Origin: Lysobacterales bacterium UBA2790
Lineage (GTDB): Bacteria; Pseudomonadota; Gammaproteobacteria; Xanthomonadales; Xanthomonadaceae
Length of the DNA stretch: 24,011 bases
Direction of reading: 5' to 3'
NCBI GenBank assembly: GCA_002352135.1
Contig: DEHW01000087.1
Coordinates: 13,802-37,812 of the forward strand
Made by a program: the position numbers and the translations under genes. Positions within the stretch are counted from its first letter, which is position 1, and every line of letters starts with the position of its first letter. Under the pieces are notes generated by a model. The model made no database searches. It was not told the origin of the DNA and worked only from the letters and a program-made list of their open reading frames with translations. Shown here piece after piece: positions 10,235 through 19,103 of the stretch.

Positions 10235-12505
10235 TCACGTGTTCTTCAGCGCCGCCTCGTTGGGCAAAGAAGCGGACTTCGGACGCCACCACAAGCGCAG
10301 TACGAACCAGGCCAATGCCAGCGCGCCGACGCTGAACAGAGTGTCGCCCGGGACACGCATCCACACGAGCATCTGAATGATCGGTTGCTGCATCATCTCG
10401 GCGGAACGGGCAAACCAGTAGCCGTGGTCCAGCGCGGCGATCAACTGCATCACGCCAATCGGCAACAGGGTGAACAAGGCCATGGCCGAGAGACCGATAT
10501 TCAGTGACCAGAAAGCGGTCTTCAGCAGCCCTTCGTTCCACTCCACGTTGGGCTTGATGCCACGCAGGCTGAACAACATCAGGCCGATACCGAGCATGCC
10601 GTAGACGCCGAACAGTGCGGTGTGACCATGCAGCGGAGTCAGATTCAGACCTTGCAGGTAATACAGCGGCAGCGGCGGATTGATCAGGAATCCGAACAAA
10701 CCGGCACCGACCAGATTCCAGAACGCAACCGCGACGAAGAACAGGATTGGCCAGCGATAGCGGTGCATCCACGGCGTGGCGTGACCGAGCTTGAAGGTGT
10801 GGTACGCCTCAAAGCCGATGAAGGCCAAGGGCACCACTTCCAGCGCGGAGAAACTGGCGCCCAGCGCAATTACTGCCGTCGGTGTGCCGGTGAAATAGAG
10901 ATGGTGCAGGGTTCCCAGCACGCCGCCGCCCATGAACACGATGGTGGCAAACAACACCGCGCTGGTCGCGGTGGTGGCGCGCAGCAATCCGAGCTTGGTG
11001 AAAAGGAAGGCGATGACGGCAGTCGCGAACACTTCGAAGAAGCCTTCCACCCACAGGTGCACGACCCACCATCGCCAGTATTCGACCATCGACAGATGGG
11101 TGTGTTCACCCCACATCAATCCAGCGCCATAGAACAGGCCGATGGCGACCGTCGATAGAAACAGCAGGGTGGTGATCGATTTGGCTTCACCACCGCGGCG
11201 GATCGCGGGCACCAGACAGCGTCCAACCAGTGTCAACCAGATCAGCAGGCCGAGGAACAGGAACCACTGCCAGAAGCGCCCCAGATCGACATACTCGAAA
11301 CCTTGGTGGCCGAACCAGAAGTTGTGGGCGAGGCCGAGCTTCTGCATGACCGCGAACCACTGACCGGCGAACGAGCCGACCACGATGATCAACAGGCACA
11401 CCCACAACACATTGACGCCCAGACGCTGGAACTTCGGCTCATGACCGGAGATGGCCGGACCGATATACAAACCCATACCCAACCAAGCGGTTGCAATCCA
11501 AAGCACGGCAAGTTGCGTATGCCAGGTGCGCGTCAGTGAGTAGGGCAGCACTTCGGCGAGTGCAATGCCGTAGAAGTCATGGCCTTCCACCTGATAGTGC
11601 GCGGTGAACGCACCGAGCAGGATTTGGGTCAGGAACAGGGCAATCACCACCCAGAAGTACTTGGCGGTCGCCCGCATTGAAGGCGTTACCACAACGGCCG
11701 CCAATGGGTCGCGCGCAGGCAGCGTCTTCGGCGCCTCATCTTTGTGTGTCGCGTGATACCAGCCCAGCAGCGCAATGCCGGCGAGCAGGAACAGCACGCT
11801 GAAACTGGTCCACAGGAATAAGCTGCTCGGCGGTGTGTTGCCGACCAGAGGTTCGTATGGCCAGTTCGCCGTGAAGCTGATTTCCTGACCGTCGCGCTGC
11901 GTGACCGCCGACCAAGCGGTCCACCATACAAAGGCCGTCAATGCCTGACGATGCGCGGCTTCGGTGACGGTGCCGTTCTTCATGGCGTAGGCACGACGCA
12001 GGTCGGTCAAGGCCGGGGCGTCACCGAACAGTTCTTCGTAATGCGAAGCGACATGGCGAATCGCCGCCACGCGCGCCGGATCGAGGGTCACCTGATCGGT
12101 GGCTGCATCGTAGGTATTGGCGCGGATTCGCGGCTTCAGCGTCGCAACCAGACTGGCTTGCACATCTACGGGCTGAGCGCTGAACGCCTGCCCGTTGATC
12201 GCGGAGGCCTCCTGATCCAGCCACGCCATCGCCTCACGATGCAACCAGTCGGCAGTCCAGTCGGGTGCCACGTAGCTGCCGTGACCCCAGATCGAGCCCA
12301 GTTGATGTCCGCCAATGCTCTGCCAGACCTGTCGCCCGGTTTCGATGTCGGCGCGGGTGAAGACCGTCTCGCCCGCGCTGCTGACCACGGCGGACGGAAT
12401 GGGCGGCATCTGTCGATGAATTTCCGTGCCCACCCACAACAACACGGAAAACGACACGGCCAGCAGGGCAGCCAGCCCCAGCCAGAGTTTACGTTCGGCA
12501 CTCAC
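10235..12505 (-). CDS. norZ: Quinol-dependent nitric oxide reductase (qNOR)
   Basis: This 756-residue inner membrane enzyme reduces two NO to N2O with electrons from quinol. The first 230 residues form a periplasmic domain as in qNOR (QVWQSIGGHQLGSIWGHGSYVAPDWTADWLHRE) without CXXCH, so it does not take electrons from a NorC-like heme. The catalytic part has about 12 membrane helices. Expected metal ligands are visible: His483 in HLWVEGFFEVF with nearby glutamates for the non-heme iron site, HH at 534-535 (LHHLYFTG), and HGH at 626-628 for the hemes. I choose the GTG at 12505 because GAGGAG lies seven bases before it; a GTG at 12520 lacks such a site. It is monocistronic, with an FNR-like site upstream and a strong terminator downstream. 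It is also called norB in many genomes. Confidence 0.96.
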   Translation of the reverse strand: MSAERKLWLGLAALLAVSFSVLLWVGTEIHRQMPPIPSAVVSSAGETVFTRADIETGRQVWQSIGGHQLGSIWGHGSYVAPDWTADWLHREAMAWLDQEASAINGQAFSAQPVDVQASLVATLKPRIRANTYDAATDQVTLDPARVAAIRHVASHYEELFGDAPALTDLRRAYAMKNGTVTEAAHRQALTAFVWWTAWSAVTQRDGQEISFTANWPYEPLVGNTPPSSLFLWTSFSVLFLLAGIALLGWYHATHKDEAPKTLPARDPLAAVVVTPSMRATAKYFWVVIALFLTQILLGAFTAHYQVEGHDFYGIALAEVLPYSLTRTWHTQLAVLWIATAWLGMGLYIGPAISGHEPKFQRLGVNVLWVCLLIIVVGSFAGQWFAVMQKLGLAHNFWFGHQGFEYVDLGRFWQWFLFLGLLIWLTLVGRCLVPAIRRGGEAKSITTLLFLSTVAIGLFYGAGLMWGEHTHLSMVEYWRWWVVHLWVEGFFEVFATAVIAFLFTKLGLLRATTATSAVLFATIVFMGGGVLGTLHHLYFTGTPTAVIALGASFSALEVVPLAFIGFEAYHTFKLGHATPWMHRYRWPILFFVAVAFWNLVGAGLFGFLINPPLPLYYLQGLNLTPLHGHTALFGVYGMLGIGLMLFSLRGIKPNVEWNEGLLKTAFWSLNIGLSAMALFTLLPIGVMQLIAALDHGYWFARSAEMMQQPIIQMLVWMRVPGDTLFSVGALALAWFVLRLWWRPKSASLPNEAALKNT

Positions 12506-12564
12506 GATGGCACTCCTCACGGTTCAAGTGAGGCGCATGCTCGTCAGTGCTCAAAAACTTATCA

Positions 12565-12578
12565 CTGATGCAGGTCAA
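12565..12578. promoter_or_regulatory. FNR/DNR-like binding site upstream of the NO reductase
   Basis: CTGAT-GCAG-GTCAA is the best of the four sites, with 8 of 10 half-site bases of TTGAT-N4-ATCAA. Its centre is about 67 bases from the GTG start, so class II activation would start transcription near 12530 and leave a leader of about 25 bases holding the GAGGAG ribosome site. It lies in the 94-base gap between the regulator gene and the NO reductase. Confidence 0.7.
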
Positions 12579-12599
12579 GCCGCCTGCAGAACCGCACAC

Positions 12600-13397
12600 C
12601 TATCGCAGAATCACCGCCGCCAACTCCTCCAGGCGCGGCAAGTCGAGCAGGTTGAAGTCGCGGCGGTCGACGGCGAGCAGTTCATCGGCTTGAAAGCGCT
12701 TTAGCACGCGGCTGACGGTTTCTGGCGCCAGACGCAGGTAATTGGCGATATCCGTTCTGGCCATGGTCAGAGTGAAGCGACGCGCGGAAAAGCCGCGTGC
12801 GGCGTAGCGTCGTGACAGGCTGATTAGGAAGGCGGCCATGCGTTCATCGGCGGTGTGATCGCCCGCAAGCAGGGCAGCTTTGTTGATGTCGGCGCTGAGC
12901 AGGCGAAACAGTTGGCTCTGCAATCCGGGCATCTTCTGCGCCAACAGCGCCATCATCGGGAAGGAGAAGCGGCAGAGAGTGACGGTATCCAGTGCAACGG
13001 CGTTGCAGGGATAGCGACCATCGTGGATGCCGTTGAGTCCGATCACTTCACCTGGCAGGAAAAAACCCAGTACCTGTTCGTTGCCGTCGCGGTCGGTGAT
13101 GTAGGTCTTGACCGTGCCGCCGCGTACAGCCGCGATCGCGTTGAAGGATTCGCCTTCGCGGAATACATGCTCGCCGGCTTGGAATGGGCCGACATGCGCC
13201 ACCAGGCAGTGCAATTCGATCAGGCCAGCCTTGTCATAGCCTTCGGCAAGGCAGGCGGAGGAAAACGCACAGGTCGAGCAGAAGGTCATGGCATCGCCAT
13301 CGCCGTCATCATGCTCCGGTCGCATGACATGACGGTCGTGCAATTGCACGACGTTCATAAGTGGATTCTTGATCTGGCGTAGGCCGGTTGACGACAT
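12600..13397 (-). CDS. fnr: FNR/ANR-type oxygen-sensing transcription regulator
   Basis: A Crp/Fnr regulator of 265 residues from the ATG at 13397, which has GAGGG upstream (a TTG at 13406 is also in frame). The N-terminal CSTCAFSSAC cluster gives Cys40, Cys43 and Cys49, and Cys142 lies in ALDTVTLCRF, where FNR has its fourth ligand. These four match the [4Fe-4S] site of FNR, so this is more likely an oxygen sensor than a heme-based NO sensor of the Dnr type. A cyclic nucleotide-binding-like barrel (about 70-170) is followed by a dimer helix and a winged helix with ETVSRVLKRF, close to the ETISRLLGRF recognition helix of E. coli FNR; Glu, Ser and Arg contact TTGAT. That predicts binding to the four sites in this window. 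It is adjacent to the NO reductase. No matching site is evident before the regulator gene itself. Confidence 0.94.
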   Translation of the reverse strand: MSSTGLRQIKNPLMNVVQLHDRHVMRPEHDDGDGDAMTFCSTCAFSSACLAEGYDKAGLIELHCLVAHVGPFQAGEHVFREGESFNAIAAVRGGTVKTYITDRDGNEQVLGFFLPGEVIGLNGIHDGRYPCNAVALDTVTLCRFSFPMMALLAQKMPGLQSQLFRLLSADINKAALLAGDHTADERMAAFLISLSRRYAARGFSARRFTLTMARTDIANYLRLAPETVSRVLKRFQADELLAVDRRDFNLLDLPRLEELAAVILR

Positions 13398-13565
13398 GCT
13401 ACTCAACCCTCAACGCGGGCGTCGCGCTATGAGTGGCAGTGTACTGCGAGAAAGGTCGAGGATCGCGGACTGGGTCTCGCGACCCCGACGCGACGGACGC
13501 ATTCGGGCCGCCGATCGGGATCTTGCGCGGTGGGGGACGGCAACCAGAAAGCAGCGAACGCCTGT

Positions 13566-14843
13566 TCACGCACTCAGATGTTGACCGCCGTCCACCGGGA
13601 TCACGGTACCGGTGATGTGTCTGGCCGCGTCACTGACCAGGTAGCGCGCCAACTGGCCGACATCGTCGATATCCGCCAGTTGATGGATCGGCACCTGGGC
13701 GGCTGCATCCGCCAACAGCTCGTCGAAGCGATCAATGCCGGACGCGGCTCGGGTGCGAATGGGGCCGGGCGAGATCGCATGGGCGCGAATGCCTTTGGGG
13801 CCGAGTTCGGCGGCGACGTAGCGAACGCTGCTTTCCAGTGCGGCCTTGACTGGGCCCATCAGGTTGTAGTGCTCGACGACGCGCGATGAGCCATAGAAGG
13901 TCACCGTCAACAACGTTCCGCCCTGCGACATCAGTGGCTCAGCGAGCTTGGCCATGCGCAGGAACGAGTGCACCGAGACATCCATGGCTTGCGAGAAGCC
14001 TTCCGACGAGGCATCGACCACCCGACCGTGCAGATCGTCGCGCGGTGCGAAGGCGATCGAGTGCAGTACGAAATCCAACCGTCCCCATTGCTGCTCGATG
14101 GCGGCAAACACGCCTTCCAGCGCTCCCGGTTCACGTACATCGCAGGGCAGGATCAAAGGCGCATTCAGACCTTCCGCCAAGGGCCGCACATGTGGCTCGG
14201 CCTTGCTGTTGAGGAAGGTGATCGCCAACTCGGCACCGGCGCTCTGCAATGCCCGTGCGCAGCCATAGGCGATGGATTGATTGTTGGCAATGCCGACGAT
14301 CAGACCGCGCTTGCCGCTCAGGTCGAGCGGATCGTGGCCGTGATGATGCACGCTGGCGGAAGGCAGTTCGACCGCTGGCCAGGTCACTTTTTCGCGTGGT
14401 GCCAGCACTTCGGCGGTACCGGTGATAACGTTCTCGCCAAACTGGTTGACACAACGGCAATCCAGCAAGGCGATGCGCTTTTCGGGTCGCAGTTCGCGCA
14501 CCGTGACTTCTGCCGTAATCGTGTCACCTGGCCTTACCGGACGGCGAAAGCGCAGATCCTGGCCGAGATAGATCGTGCCGGGTCCGGGCAGTTGCGTGCC
14601 AAGGACGGCGGATATCAGTGCGCCACCCCACATGCCGTGGCCGATGATGCTGTGGAACTGCCCTTTCTCGGCAAATGCCGGGTCGAGATGGGCGGGATTG
14701 ATGTCGCCCGACACGGCGGCAAATAGCTCGATATCCGTGCGACTGAGCACATGCGAAAAGCGTGCACTGTCCCCGATGGCAAGCTCATCGAAGGTGCGGT
14801 TGGACAACAGGGTCGGGGCGTCGTCGATGGGTAGCTGGGACAT
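13566..14843 (-). CDS. Fusion of MaoC-like (R)-hydratase and FabI-like enoyl-ACP/CoA reductase
   Basis: A 425-residue protein joining two enzymes that act one after the other in fatty acid chemistry. Residues about 10-155 are a MaoC/PhaJ hot-dog domain with the catalytic pair Asp47 and His52 (DINPAH) and the conserved GHGMWGGALIS. Residues about 177-425 resemble FabI: nucleotide loop GIANNQSIAYGCA, HSIAFAPR, the catalytic set Tyr317, Tyr326 and Lys333 (FYG...YNLMGPVK) and SPGPIRTRAASGI. Together they could dehydrate a 3-hydroxyacyl thioester and reduce the enoyl product with NAD(P)H. Whether the carrier is ACP or CoA cannot be told. The ATG at 14843 begins just before the recognisable domain; the frame stays open to 14915. 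It lies directly upstream of the fnr homologue on the same strand with a 168-base gap. A housekeeping FabI may exist elsewhere. Confidence 0.9.
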   Translation of the reverse strand: MSQLPIDDAPTLLSNRTFDELAIGDSARFSHVLSRTDIELFAAVSGDINPAHLDPAFAEKGQFHSIIGHGMWGGALISAVLGTQLPGPGTIYLGQDLRFRRPVRPGDTITAEVTVRELRPEKRIALLDCRCVNQFGENVITGTAEVLAPREKVTWPAVELPSASVHHHGHDPLDLSGKRGLIVGIANNQSIAYGCARALQSAGAELAITFLNSKAEPHVRPLAEGLNAPLILPCDVREPGALEGVFAAIEQQWGRLDFVLHSIAFAPRDDLHGRVVDASSEGFSQAMDVSVHSFLRMAKLAEPLMSQGGTLLTVTFYGSSRVVEHYNLMGPVKAALESSVRYVAAELGPKGIRAHAISPGPIRTRAASGIDRFDELLADAAAQVPIHQLADIDDVGQLARYLVSDAARHITGTVIPVDGGQHLSA

Positions 14844-14973
14844 GATGGAGTTCCACAAGGAGGCACGAGAATTGTGCGCTCGCAACGTCGCGTTGATATG
14901 ACGGTATCTGGCCATTTATATCGCCAATACGACGATTCTTGAGCGCCAATGCGTCAAAACGATGCGCTGTCCG

Positions 14974-14985
14974 AGCAATATTGCT
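14974..14985. promoter_or_regulatory. AT-rich palindrome in the promoter region of the MaoC-FabI gene
   Basis: AGCAATATTGCT is a perfect 12-base palindrome, and GCAATAT is repeated at 14991-14997. It lies in a locally AT-rich stretch 130 bases upstream of the fusion gene, in a GC-rich genome. It could be an operator for a TetR- or FabR-like regulator, but there is no direct evidence. Otherwise I see nothing in 14844-15073. Confidence 0.3.
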
Positions 14986-15073
14986 GCTATGCAATATCCA
15001 GTCCTGACGAGTGCGTCCCGCTGGCTCCAGGGTGTACCGTCGGCGCTCTGGAGAGCGGTCGCAAGCGCGTGGC

Positions 15074-16189
15074 TCAGACCTTTTCTGTGTTCAAAGGCAT
15101 TTCGACAATGGTGTCGCTGCCTTCCAGTACCGCTGCCTCACGGCGCAGGTCGTATTGTTCGCCGTACATGCGACGGATGCGCTGTCGGGCGTTGTCGAGA
15201 CCGATGTCGCCGACATCGATGCGACTGTCGTCGCTCTGATCGCTGACCCGGAGAATCAGTCGGCCGTGGTCGGCGCGAGCGACCAGTTTGACCGCGACCA
15301 GCGCCTTGCTGGGATCGGCGCTGCGCCGCAAGGCAGCGTCTACCAAGGGTTGCAGCAGCAGACGCGGAACACGCGCATGGCGCAGCTCTTCAGGAATGTC
15401 GATCTGCACGAACAGGCGTTCGTCAAAGCGCAGGCGCATGATGTCCAGATACAGGTCGAGCAGACGCAGTTCCTCGGCCAGAGAGGTCTCATGTTGCTGC
15501 TCAGGCGAGAAGGCATGCTTCAGCAGTGAGGACAGGCGCGCGATCATTTCTTCCGCCGCCGCCGGTTTGCTGTAGATCAGCGTCGAGACTGCATTCAGGG
15601 TAGTGAACAGGAAGTGCGGTTCAAGCTGTCGACGCAGCGCATCGAGCTGAGCGAGCGTGAGGTGGGCGCGCATGCGCTCGGCGTCGAGTTCGCGATTGCG
15701 TGCAGCCCGGTAGCGGTCAATCGTGTGGGTGATGGCGATGACCAGTCCGTAGACGATCATCTGGTTCGGCAGGGAAAGCAGATAGCGTTGTACCGTGGGC
15801 AGGTAGTCGACTTCGGCAATGCCGGGCAGGTAGATCAGTGCCCAGCGGCTCATCGAGTTGAGCGTGGTATGCAGCATGCCCGTCAGCGCGGCGAACGGCA
15901 GGTGCAGCCCGATGCGACGGCTCCAACCCGCACCCATGACCGGCCAGCGCCGCGCCAGCCAGACCATCAATGGCACCAGCAGGGCGGCCGAATAAGCGCT
16001 CGACAGCTCCTCGATCAGCACGCGCAGAATGTCGGCATCCTTGCCGCCCGCGATACGACTGAGATAGCGGTCGATAAACAGCACCGCGCCCAGCGCACTG
16101 CTGAGGAAGAACAGTCCCCAAGCCAGTCGCTGGCGGCGCACACGGGCGCGCACTGGGTCGATGCGGGGTGGGTGTTCGGTCAGGGGCAT
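15074..16189 (-). CDS. LytS/AlgZ-like membrane histidine kinase with degenerate catalytic motifs
   Basis: The N-terminal part (about 20-160) has four hydrophobic segments, followed by a helical linker and a His_kinase-type domain with LEPHFLFTTLNAVS, where the family has PHFLFNTLN. The C-terminal ATPase region keeps the fold outline (LLLQPLV..., IGLDNARQRIRRMYG) but has lost key residues: the N-box VENAIKHG reads VDAALRRS, without the metal-binding Asn, and the DNGxG box reads DQSDD. It probably cannot bind ATP normally and may be a pseudokinase or a scaffold. No LytTR response regulator lies beside it, which is unusual. The start is uncertain: an ATG at 16189 is given, a GTG at 16231 is possible, and neither has a ribosome site. 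Confidence 0.85.
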   Translation of the reverse strand: MPLTEHPPRIDPVRARVRRQRLAWGLFFLSSALGAVLFIDRYLSRIAGGKDADILRVLIEELSSAYSAALLVPLMVWLARRWPVMGAGWSRRIGLHLPFAALTGMLHTTLNSMSRWALIYLPGIAEVDYLPTVQRYLLSLPNQMIVYGLVIAITHTIDRYRAARNRELDAERMRAHLTLAQLDALRRQLEPHFLFTTLNAVSTLIYSKPAAAEEMIARLSSLLKHAFSPEQQHETSLAEELRLLDLYLDIMRLRFDERLFVQIDIPEELRHARVPRLLLQPLVDAALRRSADPSKALVAVKLVARADHGRLILRVSDQSDDSRIDVGDIGLDNARQRIRRMYGEQYDLRREAAVLEGSDTIVEMPLNTEKV

Positions 16190-16296
16190 GGGCGTTGGCG
16201 ACGGCGGTAAGGTGCTCAGACTACCGATCACACGGCGCGTCGTCGATGCGGAGAGGCCGGTGGGTACGGACTGACGACGCGGCGCGCGCGCCGTAA

Positions 16297-16314
16297 GCCA
16301 GTCTCTGGACTGGC
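16297..16314 (-). terminator. Possible weak terminator hairpin after ilvE
   Basis: GCCAGTC (16297-16303) pairs with GACTGGC (16308-16314) around a four-base loop, two bases beyond the ilvE stop codon. There is no real U-run on the minus strand, so termination by this hairpin alone is doubtful. Confidence 0.35.
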
Positions 16315-16316
16315 CA

Positions 16317-17174
16317 TCAAAAACGTGTCAACCAAGGGTCGTGATCTGCCGACTCGCCGCGCACAATACTCAGATAGCGCTCACGTAGTGCCAATGTGAC
16401 TGGATTGGGGCCTAGTTCGCGTTGGTCGAGCTGCCCAACCTGGGCGATTTCCGCCGAGGTGCCGGTGAGGAAGATTTCATCCGCCTCGCGCAGCTCTTCC
16501 AGGCTGACCGCACGACTGTCCGCACCCGTCAGTTCGATGACCGTGCGGCGGGTGATGCCACCGAGCGCATCAGGATGTTCCACTGCCGTGATCTGGCCGT
16601 TCTTGACCATGAAGACGTTCTCGCCGGTGCATTCGACCACCAGGCCGGATTCATCGGTGAACAGTGCTTCGCCGAAACCACGCGTGGTCGCTTCGTGCTT
16701 GGCCATCAGCGAGTTGACGTAGGCGCCGCACAGCTTCAGCGGAGGAATCGAGGTGTGGCGGTTGCGCCGGAACGGACTGTGGGCGAGTTTCACCTTGGCG
16801 CTGCCAAGGTGCGAATTCCACGGCACGCTGGCGACCCAGTGATGCTGCTGCAGCGCTTCCACATCCAGACCCAGACCGGAGCCGTAAAAACTCAACGGGC
16901 GGATGTAGGCGTCGCGGTGCTGGTTGGCGCGCAGCACGGCAAGGATCGCCTCGCCGATTTCGTCCATATCGAAGTCGATGCCGATCACCTCGCAGCCCTG
17001 CTTCATGCGCAACAGGTGGTCACGCAAGCGGAAGATGGCTGCGCCATCGCGGGTGGCGTAGCTGCGAATGCCTTCGAAAACACCGGTGCCGTAGTGCAGG
17101 GCATTGACGTTGAGTGGCACCGAAAAGGTGTCGGCCGGACCGAGGCGGGCATCCATCCACTGGTAAAGGCTCAT
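16317..17174 (-). CDS. ilvE: Branched-chain amino acid aminotransferase
   Basis: A fold-type IV PLP aminotransferase of 285 residues that carries out the last step of valine, leucine and isoleucine synthesis, transferring the amino group from glutamate. Family signs are the early ALHYGTGVFEGIRSY, Lys147 in PPLKLCGAYVNSLMAKHEA as the likely PLP lysine, VVECTGENVFMVKNG, and GGITRRTVIEL in the phosphate-binding region. It is somewhat shorter than the typical 300-310 residues. The ATG at 17174 overlaps the ilvM stop as ATGA and has GAGGCG upstream. It is the last gene of the ilv operon here. Confidence 0.94.
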   Translation of the reverse strand: MSLYQWMDARLGPADTFSVPLNVNALHYGTGVFEGIRSYATRDGAAIFRLRDHLLRMKQGCEVIGIDFDMDEIGEAILAVLRANQHRDAYIRPLSFYGSGLGLDVEALQQHHWVASVPWNSHLGSAKVKLAHSPFRRNRHTSIPPLKLCGAYVNSLMAKHEATTRGFGEALFTDESGLVVECTGENVFMVKNGQITAVEHPDALGGITRRTVIELTGADSRAVSLEELREADEIFLTGTSAEIAQVGQLDQRELGPNPVTLALRERYLSIVRGESADHDPWLTRF

Positions 17175-17413
17175 GCAATCGCCTCCTCGCGAATCTCGAC
17201 GGCCAGGCAGTCGTAGAGTTTTTCCATCTGCTTGCGCAGGCTGTCGGCGCCGCGTTCGCCTTCGACCAGCAACATGAGATGCCATTCCTGGGCGTCCTGC
17301 TGTTGACGGCCTTCCACCGCAAGAGGCGTATAGCCACGACGCTCAGCCGTACCGATGACGCGCAGCAGCGCGCCTTCGGCGGGTCGCAGAATCAGATCAA
17401 GCCGGTATCGCAT
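17171..17413 (-). CDS. ilvM: Acetolactate synthase small (regulatory) subunit, ACT domain
   Basis: An 80-residue protein consisting of a single ACT-like domain ([28 protein letters not shown] ... WHLMLLVEGE). IlvM-type subunits activate the IlvG catalytic subunit and can bind branched-chain amino acids for feedback control. The start at 17413 overlaps the ilvG end by 17 bases, and its stop overlaps the ilvE start, which shows tight translational coupling. The short length matches IlvM rather than the longer IlvH. Confidence 0.88.
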   Translation of the reverse strand: MRYRLDLILRPAEGALLRVIGTAERRGYTPLAVEGRQQQDAQEWHLMLLVEGERGADSLRKQMEKLYDCLAVEIREEAIA

Positions 17414-19103
17414 GGGGGGTCTCGGCCTCGTCCAGCATGGTGGCGTTACTGTGATTGGGAGGAACCAGCGGCCAGACGTTGGCGCGCGCATCGATCACGA
17501 CGTGAAGCATCGCCGGACCGGGCGTCGCCAGCAGTTCGCGCAGCGCCGCCTCGGTGTCTTCGCGACGTTCCAGTTTGATCGCCGGGATGCGGAACACGCG
17601 GCACAAGGCGGCGAAATCGGGATTGTCTGACAGGTCGATTTCGCTGTAGTTGCGATCAAAGAACAGCTCCTGCCATTGCCGCACCATGCCCAGTGTGCTG
17701 TTGTCGAGCAGGATCATCTTGATTGGCAACTGGCAACGCGCCACGGTGGCCAGTTCCTGGATGTTCATCATGATGCTGCCATCGCCCGACACCAGCACCA
17801 CCGGGCGATCCGGGCAACTGAATTGCGCACCGATGGCCGCAGGCAGGCCAAAGCCCATGGTGCCCAGCGCGCCAGAGGTGAGATGGTTGCGTGGATGATG
17901 GAACTTCCAATGTTGCGCCACCCACATCTGATGCTGGCCGACGTCGCAAGCCACGATGGTGTCGGGCGGAGCGATCTCGGACATCCGCTTGAGCAGGGCT
18001 GGAGCGTAGACGCCCTTGCCAGGCGCGTCGTAGCGTGGCGCGGAGCTGGCCTTCATCTGCATGCAGCGGCGATGCCATTCGGCACAGTTCGAGCGTGCTG
18101 CCGATAGGGCTGAGAGCGTTTCATGCAAGTCGCCATACAAAGGAATGTCGGCTTGTCGCAGCTTGCTGATTTCGGCGATGTCGGCATCGAGGTGAATGAC
18201 GCGGGCATTGGGAGCGAACTCGGCCAGCTTGCCGGTAGCGCGGTCATCGAAGCGCGCACCGACCACGATCAGCAGATCGCAGTTCTGCACGGCCATGTTG
18301 GCGGCACGCGTGCCATGCATGCCCAGCATGCCGATCAGGTAGGGATGCTCCGGTGGCAGATTCCCCAGACCGCGCAGGGTGGTCACGGTGGGCAGCTTGG
18401 CAGCCTCGACAAATTGCCGGAACGGCTCGACCGCTTCGGCCAGTGTGATGCCTTGACCGGAGTAGATTACCGGGCGCTCGGCACTGGCGATCGCAGCGAT
18501 GGCTTCAGCCAAGCCATCGGCAGGCGCCGAAGGCAAGGTGTCGGCCGCTGCCGGTTCCAGCAGACTCATGTGGGTCGCCGAGGCGATCTGCACATCCTTG
18601 GGGAAATCGATCAGCACCGGACCCGGTCGGCCACTGCGCGCAACGCGGAAGGCTTCGTGAACGACGTGCGGCAGGTCTTCGATTTTGCGCAGCAGGAAAC
18701 TGTGTTTCACGATCGGCAGGGTCATGCCGTAGACGTCCAGCTCCTGAAAGGCATCGGTACCCATCAAGGTGGTCGGCACTTGACCAGTAAGTACCACCAT
18801 CGGCACCGAATCCAGAAAGGCATCGGCGATGCCGGTGACCAGATTGGATGCGCCAGGGCCCGAGGTGGCCACACACACGCCCACACGTCCCGAAGCGCGG
18901 GCGAATCCGTTCGCCGCCAGCGCCGCACCCTGCTCGTGGCGAGTGAGGATGTGGCGCAGCTTCGAACCCACCAGCGCGTCATAGAAAGGCATGATCGCGC
19001 CGCCCGGATAGCCGAACAGCACATCCACCCCTTCGGCCTCCAGCGCCTGCACCATCAGGTGCGCGCCATTCTTGGCCGGCGCGCGGGCGGTGTCGGAACT
19101 CAT
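17397..19103 (-). CDS. ilvG: Acetolactate synthase large (catalytic) subunit
   Basis: A 568-residue thiamine diphosphate enzyme that condenses two pyruvates to acetolactate, or pyruvate with 2-ketobutyrate to acetohydroxybutyrate. Visible marks are the N-terminal [16 protein letters not shown], the activating glutamate in [32 protein letters not shown], the FAD-binding middle domain ([14 protein letters not shown]), and the thiamine site [21 protein letters not shown] followed by [15 protein letters not shown]. The length is normal and no key residue is missing. The ATG overlaps the ilvC stop as ATGA, and AGGA lies upstream. Confidence 0.97.
   Translation of the reverse strand: MSSDTARAPAKNGAHLMVQALEAEGVDVLFGYPGGAIMPFYDALVGSKLRHILTRHEQGAALAANGFARASGRVGVCVATSGPGASNLVTGIADAFLDSVPMVVLTGQVPTTLMGTDAFQELDVYGMTLPIVKHSFLLRKIEDLPHVVHEAFRVARSGRPGPVLIDFPKDVQIASATHMSLLEPAAADTLPSAPADGLAEAIAAIASAERPVIYSGQGITLAEAVEPFRQFVEAAKLPTVTTLRGLGNLPPEHPYLIGMLGMHGTRAANMAVQNCDLLIVVGARFDDRATGKLAEFAPNARVIHLDADIAEISKLRQADIPLYGDLHETLSALSAARSNCAEWHRRCMQMKASSAPRYDAPGKGVYAPALLKRMSEIAPPDTIVACDVGQHQMWVAQHWKFHHPRNHLTSGALGTMGFGLPAAIGAQFSCPDRPVVLVSGDGSIMMNIQELATVARCQLPIKMILLDNSTLGMVRQWQELFFDRNYSEIDLSDNPDFAALCRVFRIPAIKLERREDTEAALRELLATPGPAMLHVVIDARANVWPLVPPNHSNATMLDEAETPHAIPA

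Noticed and set aside
12600..13397. Regulator as a heme-based NO sensor (Dnr/NnrR)
   Set aside because: Four cysteines at the FNR cluster positions are present, which Dnr and NnrR lack, so an oxygen-sensing FNR/ANR type is preferred.
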